From Scandinavium sp036409475 (lineage in GTDB: Bacteria; Pseudomonadota; Gammaproteobacteria; Enterobacterales; Enterobacteriaceae), in the NCBI RefSeq assembly GCF_036409475.1, contig NZ_JAYRCK010000007.1, positions 62,001 through 126,000 on the forward strand: a DNA stretch of 64,000 nt. Reading direction: 5' to 3'. The position numbers and the translations under genes were made by a program. The notes beneath the pieces are model-generated. The model did no database searches. It was not told where the DNA came from and saw nothing but the letters and a program-made list of their open reading frames with translations. Of the stretch, positions 32,123 to 41,014 are shown one piece after another (the stretch's first letter is position 1; each line of letters starts with the position of its first letter).

Positions 32123-35100
32123 ATGCTGCACAACATTTTCTGGCGGAAGCCACTTTCCGCATTCATTATTGTTTTGGTCTTTTTCTTTGGCGCCATGGGG
32201 ACCAGCCAGGCACGAGCGCAAAACAGCAGCGATCTTCCCGATCGCGCCGATGTTCAGAAACAACTGACCTCGCTCACCGGGAAAAAAGAACTCACGCCTC
32301 AGGATAAGCTCATTGAGCAGGATCTGTCAGACACCCTGCAACTGCTCGACAAAATCGATCGGGTAAAGGATGAGACCAGCCAGCTTAAGCAGCAGATTGA
32401 TCAGGCTCCGCTGAAAATGCGTCAGGCGACAGACAACCTGAATGCCTTAAGCGAGCTTGATAACGACGACGAAACCCGCAAAACGCTGAATCAGCTCTCC
32501 GTACGCCAACTGGAAGCACGCATTTCAGACGTTCTGGACCAGTTGCAAACCGCACAAAACGATCTCGCGACCTATAACAGCCAGCTGGTTTCGCTGCAAA
32601 CGCAGCCAGAGCGTGTGCAGAACGCGATGTATAACGCCTCGCAGCAGTTACAGCAGATTCGTAATCGACTCAACGGCACGACGGTGGGCGAAGATGCGCT
32701 GCGTCCCACTCAGCAAACCATGCTGCTGGTGCAGCAAGCCTTGCTGAATGCCGAACTCGATCAGCAACGCAAAAGCCTTTCAGGCAATACCGCGCTGCAG
32801 GATGCTCTGCAAAAGCAACGAGACTATGTGACTGCCAACAGCAACCGCCTGCAACATCAGCTTCAGCTCTTACAGGAAGCGGTGAACAGCAAACGCCTGA
32901 CGCTGACAGAAAAAACGGCGCAGGAAGCGGTTTCTCCGGATGATGCCGCCCGTATTCAGGCCAACCCGCTGGTGAAACAGGAGCTTGATATCAATCATCA
33001 GCTCAGCGAACGCTTGATCAAAGCGACCGAAAATGGCAACCAGCTGGTACAGCAAAACATCCGTGTGAAAAACTGGCTCGACAGGGCGCTGCAGTCCGAA
33101 CGTAATATCAAAGAACAAATTTCCATGCTCAAAGGCAGCCTGCTGCTGTCGCGCATTCTGTATCAGGAACAACAAACGTTGCCTTCCGCCGATGAGCTGG
33201 AAGACATGACCAACCGCATCGCGGATTTGCGTCTTGAGCAGTTTGAAGTCAACCAGCAGCGTGACGCGCTGTTCCAGAGCGATGATTACGTGTCGAAGCT
33301 GGAAGAGGGGCATACCGGCGAAGTGAACGACGAAGTGACCGATGCATTAACGCAGGTTGTTGATATGCGCCGTGAGCTGCTGGATCAGATGAACAAACAG
33401 TTGGGTAACCAGCTGATGATGGCTATCAACCTGCAGGTGAACCAGCAGCAGCTGATGAGCGTATCGAAAAGCCTGCGTTCCATTCTGACTCAGCAAATTT
33501 TCTGGGTGAACAGCAACAAGCCGATGGACTGGGGCTGGATCAAATCTTTCCCGTCGGCGCTGAAAGACCAGTTCAGCAAAATGAAGCTGACCGTTAACTG
33601 GCAGAAAGCCTGGCCTGCGGTCTTTGTCGCTTTCCTCGCCGGATTGCCGCTGTTATTGATTGCCGGGCTAATTCGCTGGCGGCTGAAATGGCTGCATAAC
33701 TATCAGGCAAAGCTGGCTTCAGAAGTCGGGCAACTGCGTAACGACAGCCAGTTGCACACGCCGAAAGCGATTCTTATCGACCTGATTCGCGCCCTGCCGG
33801 TGGTGATGCTCATTCTCGCGGCAGGGTTGATTCTGCTGACCATGCAGTTGAACGTCAGCGATCTGCTGTGGGCATTCAGTAAAAAACTGGCGCTGTTCTG
33901 GCTGGTGTTCGGCGTGTGCTGGAAAGTACTGGAAAAAGACGGCGTTGCCGTGCGGCATTTCAACATGCCACCGCAGCTGACCAGCCACTGGCGTCGGCAG
34001 ATTGTGCGTATCAGCCTGGCGTTGTTGCCACTGCATTTCTGGTCCGTTGAGGCGGAGTTGTCTCCGCTGCATCTGATGGATGACGCGCTGGGCCAGTTTG
34101 TTATTTTCCTCAACCTGCTGCTGATAGCCGTGCTAATCATGCCGATGTGCCGCGACGCCTGGCGTGATAAAGAGTCGCATAGCCTGCGTTTGCTCACCAT
34201 CACCGTACTGGCGATTGTGCCTGTCGCGCTGCTGGTGTTGACGGCAACGGGGTATTTCTACACCACGCTGCGTCTGGCGGGGCGCTGGATTGAAACCGTC
34301 TATCTGGTCATCTTGTGGAACCTGCTTTATCAAACCGTTCTGCGCGGTCTGAGCGTTGCGGCTCGCCGTATTGCTTATCGCCGTGCGCTGGCTCGCCGTC
34401 AGCATCTGGTGAAAGAGGGCGCTGAAGGGGCGGAACCGCAGGAAGAACCGACCATTGCGCTGGAAGACGTAAACCAGCAAACATTGCGCATCACCATGCT
34501 GGTGATGGTGGCGCTGTTTGGCGTGGTGTTCTGGGCTATCTGGTCGGATTTAATCACCGTCTTCGCTTATCTCGACAGCATTACCCTGTGGCATTACAAC
34601 GCCAGCGAGGCGGGGGCAGAGGTTATCCGCAACGTCACGCTGGGCAGTATTCTGTTCGCGCTGATCTCGTTAGCGGTCGCCTGGGCGTTGATTCGCAACT
34701 TGCCGGGTCTGCTGGAAGTGCTTGTGCTCTCGCGTCTGAACATGCGTCAGGGCGCATCTTATGCCATCACCACCATTCTGAATTACGTCATCATTGCCGT
34801 CGGGGCGATGACGGTCTTTGGCTCACTTGGGGTGTCATGGGACAAACTGCAATGGCTTGCTGCTGCGTTGTCAGTCGGTCTTGGCTTTGGTTTGCAGGAG
34901 ATTTTCGGGAACTTCGTTTCCGGTCTGATCATTCTGTTCGAACGTCCGGTGCGCATCGGCGATACGGTCACCATCGGAACGTTCTCGGGTTCTGTTAGCA
35001 AAATTCGTATTCGTGCCACGACGATTACAGATTTCGACCGCAAAGAAGTCATCATCCCGAACAAAGCGTTCGTGACCGAGCGCCTGATCAACTGGTCGCT

Positions 35101-35476
35101 AAGCGATACGATCACCCGCGTAGTTATCCGCCTTGGTGTGGCGTATGGGTCAGATCTCGACAAGGTGAAAGAAGTCCTGCTGAAAGCCGCCAACGATCAT
35201 CCAAAAGTGATGCACGAGCCGGAACCATCAGTCTTCTTCACCACCTTTGGCCCAAGCACGCTCGATCACGAGCTACGCCTGTATGTGCGTGAGCTGCGAG
35301 ATCGCAGCTATACCGTCGATGAACTGAACCGTACCATTGACCGCTTGTGCCGCGAGAACGGCATCAACATTGCCTTTAATCAGCTTGAAGTGCACCTGCG
35401 CAACGAGAAGGGTGATGAAGTGAGGGAAGTGAAGCGTGAAGTGAAAGGGGACGATCCGACGCCTTCTCAGGCATAG
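32123..35476 (+). CDS. mscK: Potassium-dependent mechanosensitive channel MscK
   Basis: A 1117-residue inner-membrane channel (E. coli 1120). A signal peptide (about 1-31, ending AQARA-like) precedes a long periplasmic coiled-coil-rich domain (to about 490). Eleven membrane helices follow, with the C-terminal MscS-like pore and beta domain (LSVGLGFGLQEIFGNFVSG, RPVRIGDTVTIG). It opens under membrane tension in the presence of high external potassium and protects from osmotic downshock. Its 3' end is followed by the intergenic repeat shared with rsmS. Confidence 0.97.
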   Translation: MLHNIFWRKPLSAFIIVLVFFFGAMGTSQARAQNSSDLPDRADVQKQLTSLTGKKELTPQDKLIEQDLSDTLQLLDKIDRVKDETSQLKQQIDQAPLKMRQATDNLNALSELDNDDETRKTLNQLSVRQLEARISDVLDQLQTAQNDLATYNSQLVSLQTQPERVQNAMYNASQQLQQIRNRLNGTTVGEDALRPTQQTMLLVQQALLNAELDQQRKSLSGNTALQDALQKQRDYVTANSNRLQHQLQLLQEAVNSKRLTLTEKTAQEAVSPDDAARIQANPLVKQELDINHQLSERLIKATENGNQLVQQNIRVKNWLDRALQSERNIKEQISMLKGSLLLSRILYQEQQTLPSADELEDMTNRIADLRLEQFEVNQQRDALFQSDDYVSKLEEGHTGEVNDEVTDALTQVVDMRRELLDQMNKQLGNQLMMAINLQVNQQQLMSVSKSLRSILTQQIFWVNSNKPMDWGWIKSFPSALKDQFSKMKLTVNWQKAWPAVFVAFLAGLPLLLIAGLIRWRLKWLHNYQAKLASEVGQLRNDSQLHTPKAILIDLIRALPVVMLILAAGLILLTMQLNVSDLLWAFSKKLALFWLVFGVCWKVLEKDGVAVRHFNMPPQLTSHWRRQIVRISLALLPLHFWSVEAELSPLHLMDDALGQFVIFLNLLLIAVLIMPMCRDAWRDKESHSLRLLTITVLAIVPVALLVLTATGYFYTTLRLAGRWIETVYLVILWNLLYQTVLRGLSVAARRIAYRRALARRQHLVKEGAEGAEPQEEPTIALEDVNQQTLRITMLVMVALFGVVFWAIWSDLITVFAYLDSITLWHYNASEAGAEVIRNVTLGSILFALISLAVAWALIRNLPGLLEVLVLSRLNMRQGASYAITTILNYVIIAVGAMTVFGSLGVSWDKLQWLAAALSVGLGFGLQEIFGNFVSGLIILFERPVRIGDTVTIGTFSGSVSKIRIRATTITDFDRKEVIIPNKAFVTERLINWSLSDTITRVVIRLGVAYGSDLDKVKEVLLKAANDHPKVMHEPEPSVFFTTFGPSTLDHELRLYVRELRDRSYTVDELNRTIDRLCRENGINIAFNQLEVHLRNEKGDEVREVKREVKGDDPTPSQA

Positions 35477-35487
35477 CACCCGCTTTT

Positions 35488-35571
35488 TCCCCCTCTCCCT
35501 CTCCCTCAGTGACATGGGGGCGTCTTCTTTTGACTCCCTCTCTCTCAGGGAGAGGGCAGGGGAGAGGGTGA
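35488..35571. repeat. Pyrimidine/purine-rich intergenic repeat, copy 2
   Basis: Runs such as CCCCCTCTCCCTCTCCCTCA and the complementary GGGAGAGGGCAGGGGAGAGG can fold on each other. It lies between convergent mscK and rsmS and reaches into the rsmS coding end. Confidence 0.7.
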
Positions 35572-35715
35572 ATCTCCCTGTAACTTACGCTCAAAATCCC
35601 GCTTCACCATTTCTAAAGCACTCAGCACCGTTTCCGGGGCCAGTGCGTGCTCTTCCAGCAACATAATTAAATCCACAGCCAGCTTCACATCATCCGGGGC
35701 GTTTTCCAGCGACAT
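35545..35715 (-). CDS. rsmS: RsmS/YbaM small protein
   Basis: A 56-residue protein starting MSLENAPDDVKLAVDLIMLL, matching E. coli YbaM (53 residues), called RsmS (regulator of plant-cell-wall enzyme/pigment production) in Pectobacterium and Serratia relatives. The start at 35715 has GGAGGA upstream. The last residues (PSPLPSP) come from the intergenic repeat, which also supplies the stop, so the C-terminus differs from the family. priC lies just upstream in the same direction, so the two probably form an operon. Confidence 0.85.
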   Translation of the reverse strand: MSLENAPDDVKLAVDLIMLLEEHALAPETVLSALEMVKRDFERKLQGDSPSPLPSP

Positions 35716-35726
35716 CCTTCCTCCTG

Positions 35727-36254
35727 CTAGCGCGTCATTCGCGCCAGTACGTTTTCTATGTTTTCCAGCGCATCGCGGCAGCGTTTAAGTCTGGTGCTAA
35801 ACACCTCCACTTCCCGCGCGAGCCGTTGCTGATCTTCAAGCGTTGTGGCTTGCGCAAGTTGCCGTCGACGCTGCTGTGTCATCTCTAGCAGCCGCCGCTC
35901 ATAATCCTGATGTTGCAGGCGTTTTCTCTGCCAGCGTGTCAATGCGGGGGAGCCATTATCCCAGCCGCGTAGCTGCCAGGCGGCGCTTTCGCGGGCGATG
36001 GCTTCCAGTTGGGCGACCAGATGTTCCGCCAGCCACTGGACTTGCTCGAATTGCTGTTGTGCGACGGCATGACGCAACGCTTGCAGATTGCCTCGTGCTT
36101 CTTCCACACAGGCCTGCAAAAATGAGCTGCGAGTGCGAAATAACTGTCTGTCAAAACGAGCACCGAGCGTGGCATGAAAGGCCACTGGCGCAATGTCGGC
36201 TTCCAGCCTTGAAAGTTGGGTCTCCAGCGATTGCAGTAACAGGTCTGTTCTCAT
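35727..36254 (-). CDS. priC: Primosomal replication protein PriC
   Basis: A 175-residue all-helical protein, the length of E. coli PriC (ARFDRQLFRTRSS, ALRHAVAQQQ, RWQRKRLQHQDYERRL conserved). It helps reload DnaB helicase at stalled forks and binds SSB. The start at 36254 follows GGAG with 7-base spacing; the upstream in-frame ATG is less likely. Confidence 0.93.
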   Translation of the reverse strand: MRTDLLLQSLETQLSRLEADIAPVAFHATLGARFDRQLFRTRSSFLQACVEEARGNLQALRHAVAQQQFEQVQWLAEHLVAQLEAIARESAAWQLRGWDNGSPALTRWQRKRLQHQDYERRLLEMTQQRRRQLAQATTLEDQQRLAREVEVFSTRLKRCRDALENIENVLARMTR

Positions 36255-36322
36255 CTTTTTCTCCAGCGATTTCACGCATGCCTGTGCTACATTTGCCGTT
36301 CGGTTTGATAACCCTTATCACG

Positions 36323-36700
36323 ATGAAACGGACTATTCTAAACATCATTGGCTGGCTGGCGGTAGTGTTAGGCACGTTGGGTGTGTTTTTGCCGCTGTTG
36401 CCGACGACGCCCTTCATCCTGCTGGCGGCCTGGTGCTTTGCCCGGTCGTCGCCTCGTTTTCATGCCTGGCTGCTTTATCGTTCCTGGTTTGGCGGTTATT
36501 TACGCCACTGGCAGCAGCATAAAGCGATGCCGCCGGGGGCAAAGCCGCGCGCCATCGCAATGATTCTTATCACTTTCGCGTTTTCCCTGTGGATGGTGAA
36601 GATCCTGTGGGTGCGCATTCTGCTGCTGGTTATCCTGGCCTGCCTGCTGATTTTTATGTGGCGAATTCCCGTGGTTGATGCAAAACAACAAAAAGAATAA
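36323..36700 (+). CDS. ybaN: DUF454 inner membrane protein YbaN
   Basis: A 125-residue protein with membrane helices near 5-24, 27-43 and two near 78-115, and the DUF454 motif PTTPFILLAAWCFARSSPRF. Function unknown. The frame stays open far upstream through priC antisense, but MKRTILNIIGWLAV at 36323 is the conserved start. It is divergent from priC. Confidence 0.92.
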   Translation: MKRTILNIIGWLAVVLGTLGVFLPLLPTTPFILLAAWCFARSSPRFHAWLLYRSWFGGYLRHWQQHKAMPPGAKPRAIAMILITFAFSLWMVKILWVRILLLVILACLLIFMWRIPVVDAKQQKE

Positions 36701-36853
36701 TGGTCGCAATGGTTATTGCATTTATCGATGACTGCCAGTACATTCTGGCGTTTTCGAGCACGGGTGCAATGGGTTAAAAGTTAATCAAATGTAACTTTGA
36801 ACTAAAGTAAAATGCGCCTTGTGAGTTACACCGTTTTAATCAGGCATACACCT

Positions 36854-37405
36854 ATGACCGCAACTGCACAGCAGCTTGAATTTCTGAAAAACAGCATCAA
36901 AAGCATCCAGGATTATCCGAAGCCAGGCATCCTTTTCCGTGATGTCACCAGCTTACTGGAAGACCCGAAAGCCTATGCGCTCAGCATTGAACTGCTGACG
37001 GAGCGTTTCAAAAACGCTGGGATCACCAAAGTGGTGGGAACTGAGGCACGTGGTTTCCTGTTTGGTGCTCCGGTTGCGCTGGCGCTGGAAGTAGGTTTTG
37101 TGCCAGTGCGTAAACCGCGCAAACTGCCACGCGAAACCATCGCGGAGAGCTACGAACTGGAATACGGCACCGATCAGCTGGAAATCCACGTTGATGCCAT
37201 CAAACCAGGCGACAAAGTGCTGGTGGTGGACGATCTGCTGGCGACCGGCGGCACCATCGAAGCAACCGTGAAGCTGATTCGTCGTCTGGGCGGTGAAGTC
37301 ACCGACGCGGCGTTCATCATCAATCTGTTCGATCTGGGTGGTGAGCAGCGCCTGGAAAACCAGGGCATTAATTGCTATAGCCTGGTCCCGTTCCCGGGTC
37401 ATTGA
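36854..37405 (+). CDS. apt: Adenine phosphoribosyltransferase Apt
   Basis: A 183-residue type I phosphoribosyltransferase. The PRPP-binding motif is VLVVDDLLATGGT and the flexible loop includes RKPRKLPRETIAESY. It converts adenine and PRPP to AMP in purine salvage. The start at 36854 matches E. coli MTATAQQLE; an upstream GTG/ATG frame extension lies in the leader. It is followed by a hairpin, the 70-bp repeat and dnaX. Confidence 0.97.
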   Translation: MTATAQQLEFLKNSIKSIQDYPKPGILFRDVTSLLEDPKAYALSIELLTERFKNAGITKVVGTEARGFLFGAPVALALEVGFVPVRKPRKLPRETIAESYELEYGTDQLEIHVDAIKPGDKVLVVDDLLATGGTIEATVKLIRRLGGEVTDAAFIINLFDLGGEQRLENQGINCYSLVPFPGH

Positions 37406-37414
37406 TCCGCACCT

Positions 37415-37454
37415 CCACAGCCTCGCCCAACGGGTGAGGCTGTGGAAGGTTTTA
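37415..37454 (+). terminator. Hairpin after apt
   Basis: Arms CCACAGCCTC and GAGGCTGTGG, extended by CCC/GGG, with a weak T run (GGTTTT). Likely terminator or attenuator before dnaX. Confidence 0.6.
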
Positions 37455-37524
37455 ACAAAGAAGGAAAAAGCGTGTTTTTTCCTTCTTTGTGGTTAGCAGC
37501 CGAAAATCAATAAATTGATTTTCC
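37455..37524 (-). repeat. 70-bp double-hairpin repeat, copy 2
   Basis: Inverted copy of 26729-26798 with two differences in 70 bases. It lies in the apt-dnaX gap, about 110 bases upstream of dnaX. Confidence 0.85.
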
Positions 37525-37637
37525 TGGATTTTCATGTTGAGAACGCCTTCGAGGCTGGCGCTAATCTAGGGTTTATTCGCAGTTTGTGATAGCATTACCC
37601 TCCTGTATTCCACCTTCCAGCGTTTCAGAGCCTGCCA

Positions 37638-39572
37638 ATGAGTTATCAGGTCTTAGCCCGAAAATGGCGACCACAAACCTTTGCTGACGTCGTCGGTCAG
37701 GAACATGTGCTGACCGCACTGGCGAACGGCCTGACGTCCGGTCGACTCCATCATGCGTATCTCTTTTCCGGCACGCGCGGCGTCGGTAAAACCTCCATTG
37801 CCCGTTTGCTGGCAAAGGGGCTGAACTGCGAAAGCGGCATCACCGCCACCCCTTGTGGCGTTTGCGATAACTGCCGTGAAATCGAACAGGGCCGTTTTGT
37901 CGATCTGATTGAGATCGACGCCGCCTCGCGCACCAAAGTTGAAGACACCCGTGACCTGCTGGACAACGTTCAGTACGCGCCCGCGCGTGGCCGCTTCAAG
38001 GTCTATTTGATAGATGAAGTGCACATGCTCTCGCGTCACAGCTTTAACGCGCTGTTGAAAACGCTGGAAGAGCCGCCCTCACACGTGAAATTCCTGCTGG
38101 CGACCACCGATCCGCAAAAGCTGCCGGTGACTATCCTGTCGCGTTGCCTGCAATTTCACCTCAAAGCGCTCGATGTCGATCAGATTCGCGATCAGCTCGA
38201 ACACATTCTGGCGGAAGAGAAGATTGCCGCTGAGCCGCGTGCGCTTCAGCTTATCGCCCGTGCGGCGGATGGCAGCCTGCGTGATGCGCTGAGCCTGACC
38301 GATCAGGCGATTGCCAGCGGTGACGGCCAGCTGAGCGCCGCCAGCGTCAGCACCATGCTGGGCACGCTGGATGACGATCAGGCGCTGTCGCTGATTGAAG
38401 CGCTGGTGGCCGCCAATGGCGAGCAGGTGATGACGCTGATCCACGAAGCGGCTGCCCGTGGTATCGAATGGGAAGCCCTGCTGGTCGAGATGCAAAGTTT
38501 GCTGCACCGCATTGCGATGGTGCAGCTTTCGCCTTCTGCCCTCGGCAGCGACATGGCGATTGTCGAGCACCGCATGCGCGAACTGGCTCGCACCGTGCCG
38601 CCTGCTGATATTCAGCTTTACTACCAGACGTTGCTGATTGGCCGCAAAGAACTGCCTTACGCGCCAGATCGTCGGATGGGCATTGAAATGACGCTGCTGC
38701 GTGCGCTGGCGTTCCATCCTCGCAAGCCGCTGCCGGAGCCAGAGGTGCAGCCTCAATCGTTCGCGCCCGTTACGCCAACGGCGGTGATGCACCCAACGCA
38801 AGTGCCGCAACAACAGGCACCGGCTGCGCCCGCATATCAGAACGAAGCATTGCCGGATTCCACCAGCCAGGTGCTGGCGGCCCGCAATCAGCTGCAACGC
38901 GCTCAGGGAGCACCCAAAGCAAAAAAGAATGAGCCGGCCACCGCATCCCGCGCGCGGCCGGTGAACAGTGCTGCGCTCGAGAGACTGGCCTCGGTGACGG
39001 AACGCGTGCAGGCGCGCCCGGCAGCGTCTGCGCTTGAAGCTCAACGTCCGCAGAAAAAAGAAGCCTACCGCTGGAAAGCGACCACCCTCACTGAAGAGGT
39101 GAAGGAAGAGGTCGCCACGCCGAAAGCGCTGAAAAAAGCGCTGGAGCATGAGAAAACGCCAGAGCTGGCGGCTAAGCTGGCGGTTGAAGCCGTTGAGCGT
39201 GACAGTTGGGCGGCTGAAGTCAGCCAGATGAAATTGCCTAAACTGGTAGAGCAGGTGGCGTTAAATGCGTGGAAAGAGCAGAACGGAGCGGCAATTTGTC
39301 TGCATCTGCGTCCCTCGCAACGACACCTGAACAATGCCGGAGCGCTCAAGACGCTGACCGAAGCGCTGAGCGAATTAAGCGGTTCTCCGGTTGAACTGAC
39401 CCTCGTGGAAGATGATAATCCGGCGGTACGTACGCCGCTGGAGTGGCGTCAGGCCATTTATGAAGAGAAGCTCGCACAGGCGCGTGAGGCGATTGTGGCA
39501 GATAACAACATCCAGACCCTGCGCCGATTCTTTGATGCGGATCTGGATGAAGAAAGTATACGACCCATTTGA
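37638..39572 (+). CDS. dnaX: DNA polymerase III tau/gamma subunit DnaX
   Basis: The 644-residue tau form. Domain I has Walker A GTRGVGKTS and a four-Cys zinc module (NCES...TPCGVCDNC); the sensor and lid domains of the clamp loader follow. The C-terminal domains IV-V bind DnaB and the polymerase alpha subunit. A programmed -1 frameshift site (38921-38927) yields gamma, 431 residues, as in E. coli. It loads the beta clamp. ybaB follows after 55 bases. Confidence 0.97.
   Translation: MSYQVLARKWRPQTFADVVGQEHVLTALANGLTSGRLHHAYLFSGTRGVGKTSIARLLAKGLNCESGITATPCGVCDNCREIEQGRFVDLIEIDAASRTKVEDTRDLLDNVQYAPARGRFKVYLIDEVHMLSRHSFNALLKTLEEPPSHVKFLLATTDPQKLPVTILSRCLQFHLKALDVDQIRDQLEHILAEEKIAAEPRALQLIARAADGSLRDALSLTDQAIASGDGQLSAASVSTMLGTLDDDQALSLIEALVAANGEQVMTLIHEAAARGIEWEALLVEMQSLLHRIAMVQLSPSALGSDMAIVEHRMRELARTVPPADIQLYYQTLLIGRKELPYAPDRRMGIEMTLLRALAFHPRKPLPEPEVQPQSFAPVTPTAVMHPTQVPQQQAPAAPAYQNEALPDSTSQVLAARNQLQRAQGAPKAKKNEPATASRARPVNSAALERLASVTERVQARPAASALEAQRPQKKEAYRWKATTLTEEVKEEVATPKALKKALEHEKTPELAAKLAVEAVERDSWAAEVSQMKLPKLVEQVALNAWKEQNGAAICLHLRPSQRHLNNAGALKTLTEALSELSGSPVELTLVEDDNPAVRTPLEWRQAIYEEKLAQAREAIVADNNIQTLRRFFDADLDEESIRPI
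38905..38965 (+). promoter_or_regulatory. dnaX programmed -1 frameshift signal
   Basis: Slippery A AAA AAG at 38921-38927 is in the dnaX frame (codons 428-430). A -1 slip gives GAA then TGA (38930-38932), ending gamma at 431 residues. The stimulators are present: AGGGAG at 38905-38910, ten bases upstream, and a downstream stem CCGGCC with GGCCGG. Confidence 0.92.
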
Positions 39573-39627
39573 CTGTAAGCCCGGCTTGCGGTTGAACCTT
39601 TAACATGACTGACTGAGAGATAAGCCT

Positions 39628-39960
39628 ATGTTTGGTGGAAAAGGCGGTCTGGGTAACCTGATGAAACAGGCCCAGCAGATGCAAGAAAAAATGCAAAAAG
39701 CCCAGGAAGAGATCGCTCAACTGGAAGTGACCGGTGAGTCTGGCGCTGGCCTGGTAAAAGTCACCATCAATGGGGCGCACAACTGCCGCCGCGTTGAGAT
39801 TGACCCAAGCCTGATGGAAGACGACAAAGAGATGCTGGAAGACCTGGTCGCTGCGGCGTTCAACGATGCGGCTCGCCGTATTGAAGAAACCCAGAAAGAG
39901 AAAATGGCGTCTGTCTCCTCCGGGATGCAACTGCCACCAGGCTTTAAGATGCCGTTCTGA
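39628..39960 (+). CDS. ybaB: Nucleoid-associated protein YbaB (EbfC)
   Basis: A 110-residue dimeric DNA-binding protein. A helical N-terminus (MKQAQQMQEKMQKAQEEIAQ) precedes the tweezer-like beta domain. In E. coli ybaB overlaps recR in one operon; here a 2.7-kb islet separates them and ybaB has its own terminator. Confidence 0.95.
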   Translation: MFGGKGGLGNLMKQAQQMQEKMQKAQEEIAQLEVTGESGAGLVKVTINGAHNCRRVEIDPSLMEDDKEMLEDLVAAAFNDAARRIEETQKEKMASVSSGMQLPPGFKMPF

Positions 39961-39968
39961 TAACGGTC

Positions 39969-40000
39969 AAAGGGCGACAGCGATGTCGCCCTTTTTGTTT
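39969..40000 (+). terminator. Terminator of dnaX-ybaB
   Basis: Arms AAAGGGCGACA and TGTCGCCCTTT with a GCGA loop and a T-rich tail. It separates ybaB from the islet. Confidence 0.92.
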
Positions 40001-40906
40001 TTAGTTCTCCACCAACGCCTCATAACGCTCAGCCAGAAAATCAATCAACGCCCGAACCGCAGGCAATTGTCCGCGTCGTGAGGGATAGACGATATGGATG
40101 ATTTCCTGCTTTGCCCGCCACTCGGGCAGCAACTGAACGAGTTTCCCTTCTTTAAGCTGTTCATCCAGCATCAATAACGGCAACTGGACCACGCCAACGC
40201 CCGCGACGGCGGCGGTTCTCAGGGCAATCATATCGGTGGTGATAAAGCGCGGCTGATGATGAATTGTCGCTTCCTGCTGTTCAGGCCCAATCAAAAACCA
40301 ACGATAGTGGTTCTGAGCGTGAGCCCGCGCCAGGCTTGGCCAGTGTTGCAAATCGGCTGGGGAAGAGGGCAGGCCAAATTGAGCGACCAAACTCGGGCTA
40401 GCCACCAGACACATATTACGTGTCGCCAATTTGCGCATCACCAGGTCACTGTCTTCCAGCGGCAGAGGACGCACGCGGATCGCCAGATCGATGTTTTCGT
40501 TCACGACGTCCACGCGGCGGTTGGTTTCTTCGAGCTGCACCGTCACGTGCGGGAACTTGAGCATGAACTGCGCCAGCATCTCACCAATATGGACATGCAA
40601 CAGCGCGACAGGGCAGGTCAGGCGAATCAAGCCACAGGGCTCGGCGTGCAGGGTTTCCATCGCTTCTTGCGCGGCTTCTGCTTCGATGATCATCGCTTTG
40701 CAGTGGCGATAGAACAGCTGCCCGGCGTCCGTGACCGTAAAGCTCCGTGTTGAGCGCTGTAGCAAGCGAGTCCCCAGCCGTTCTTCCAGCAGTGCAATGC
40801 GGCGGCTGAGGCGAGATTTCGGTATCCCAATCGCCCGGCTAGCCGGGGAAAACCCTCCTTGTTCTACCACCTGCGCGAAATACCACAAATCGTTGAGATC
40901 CTGCAT
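40001..40906 (-). CDS. LysR-family regulator
   Basis: A 301-residue LTTR with an N-terminal winged helix (FSPASRAIGIPKSRLSRRIA, residues 18-37) and a two-lobed effector domain. It is divergent from the pirin gene, with a dyad (GAACACTGTGTTC, 40926-40938) between them. By the usual LTTR rule it controls its divergent neighbours. Similar LTTR-pirin pairs occur in other enterobacteria, but I cannot give a specific symbol. Confidence 0.85.
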   Translation of the reverse strand: MQDLNDLWYFAQVVEQGGFSPASRAIGIPKSRLSRRIALLEERLGTRLLQRSTRSFTVTDAGQLFYRHCKAMIIEAEAAQEAMETLHAEPCGLIRLTCPVALLHVHIGEMLAQFMLKFPHVTVQLEETNRRVDVVNENIDLAIRVRPLPLEDSDLVMRKLATRNMCLVASPSLVAQFGLPSSPADLQHWPSLARAHAQNHYRWFLIGPEQQEATIHHQPRFITTDMIALRTAAVAGVGVVQLPLLMLDEQLKEGKLVQLLPEWRAKQEIIHIVYPSRRGQLPAVRALIDFLAERYEALVEN

Positions 40907-40925
40907 AACCTTTGTCCTGTTTGTA

Positions 40926-40938
40926 GAACACTGTGTTC
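40926..40938. promoter_or_regulatory. LTTR operator candidate
   Basis: GAACACTGTGTTC is a perfect dyad around CTG inside the divergent region; flanking T and A also allow a T-N11-A reading typical of LysR boxes. Confidence 0.5.
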
Positions 40939-41014
40939 ATTTTGGCAGTCTACCGCAATCACTGTCTTGCCGATAAGCTTTATCCCATCGCATGACATTG
41001 CACAGGAGAGAAAC

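Noticed and set aside
38079..39149. 356-codon minus-strand frame opposite dnaX
   Set aside because: Arg/His/Gln-rich antisense shadow with no recognisable domain.
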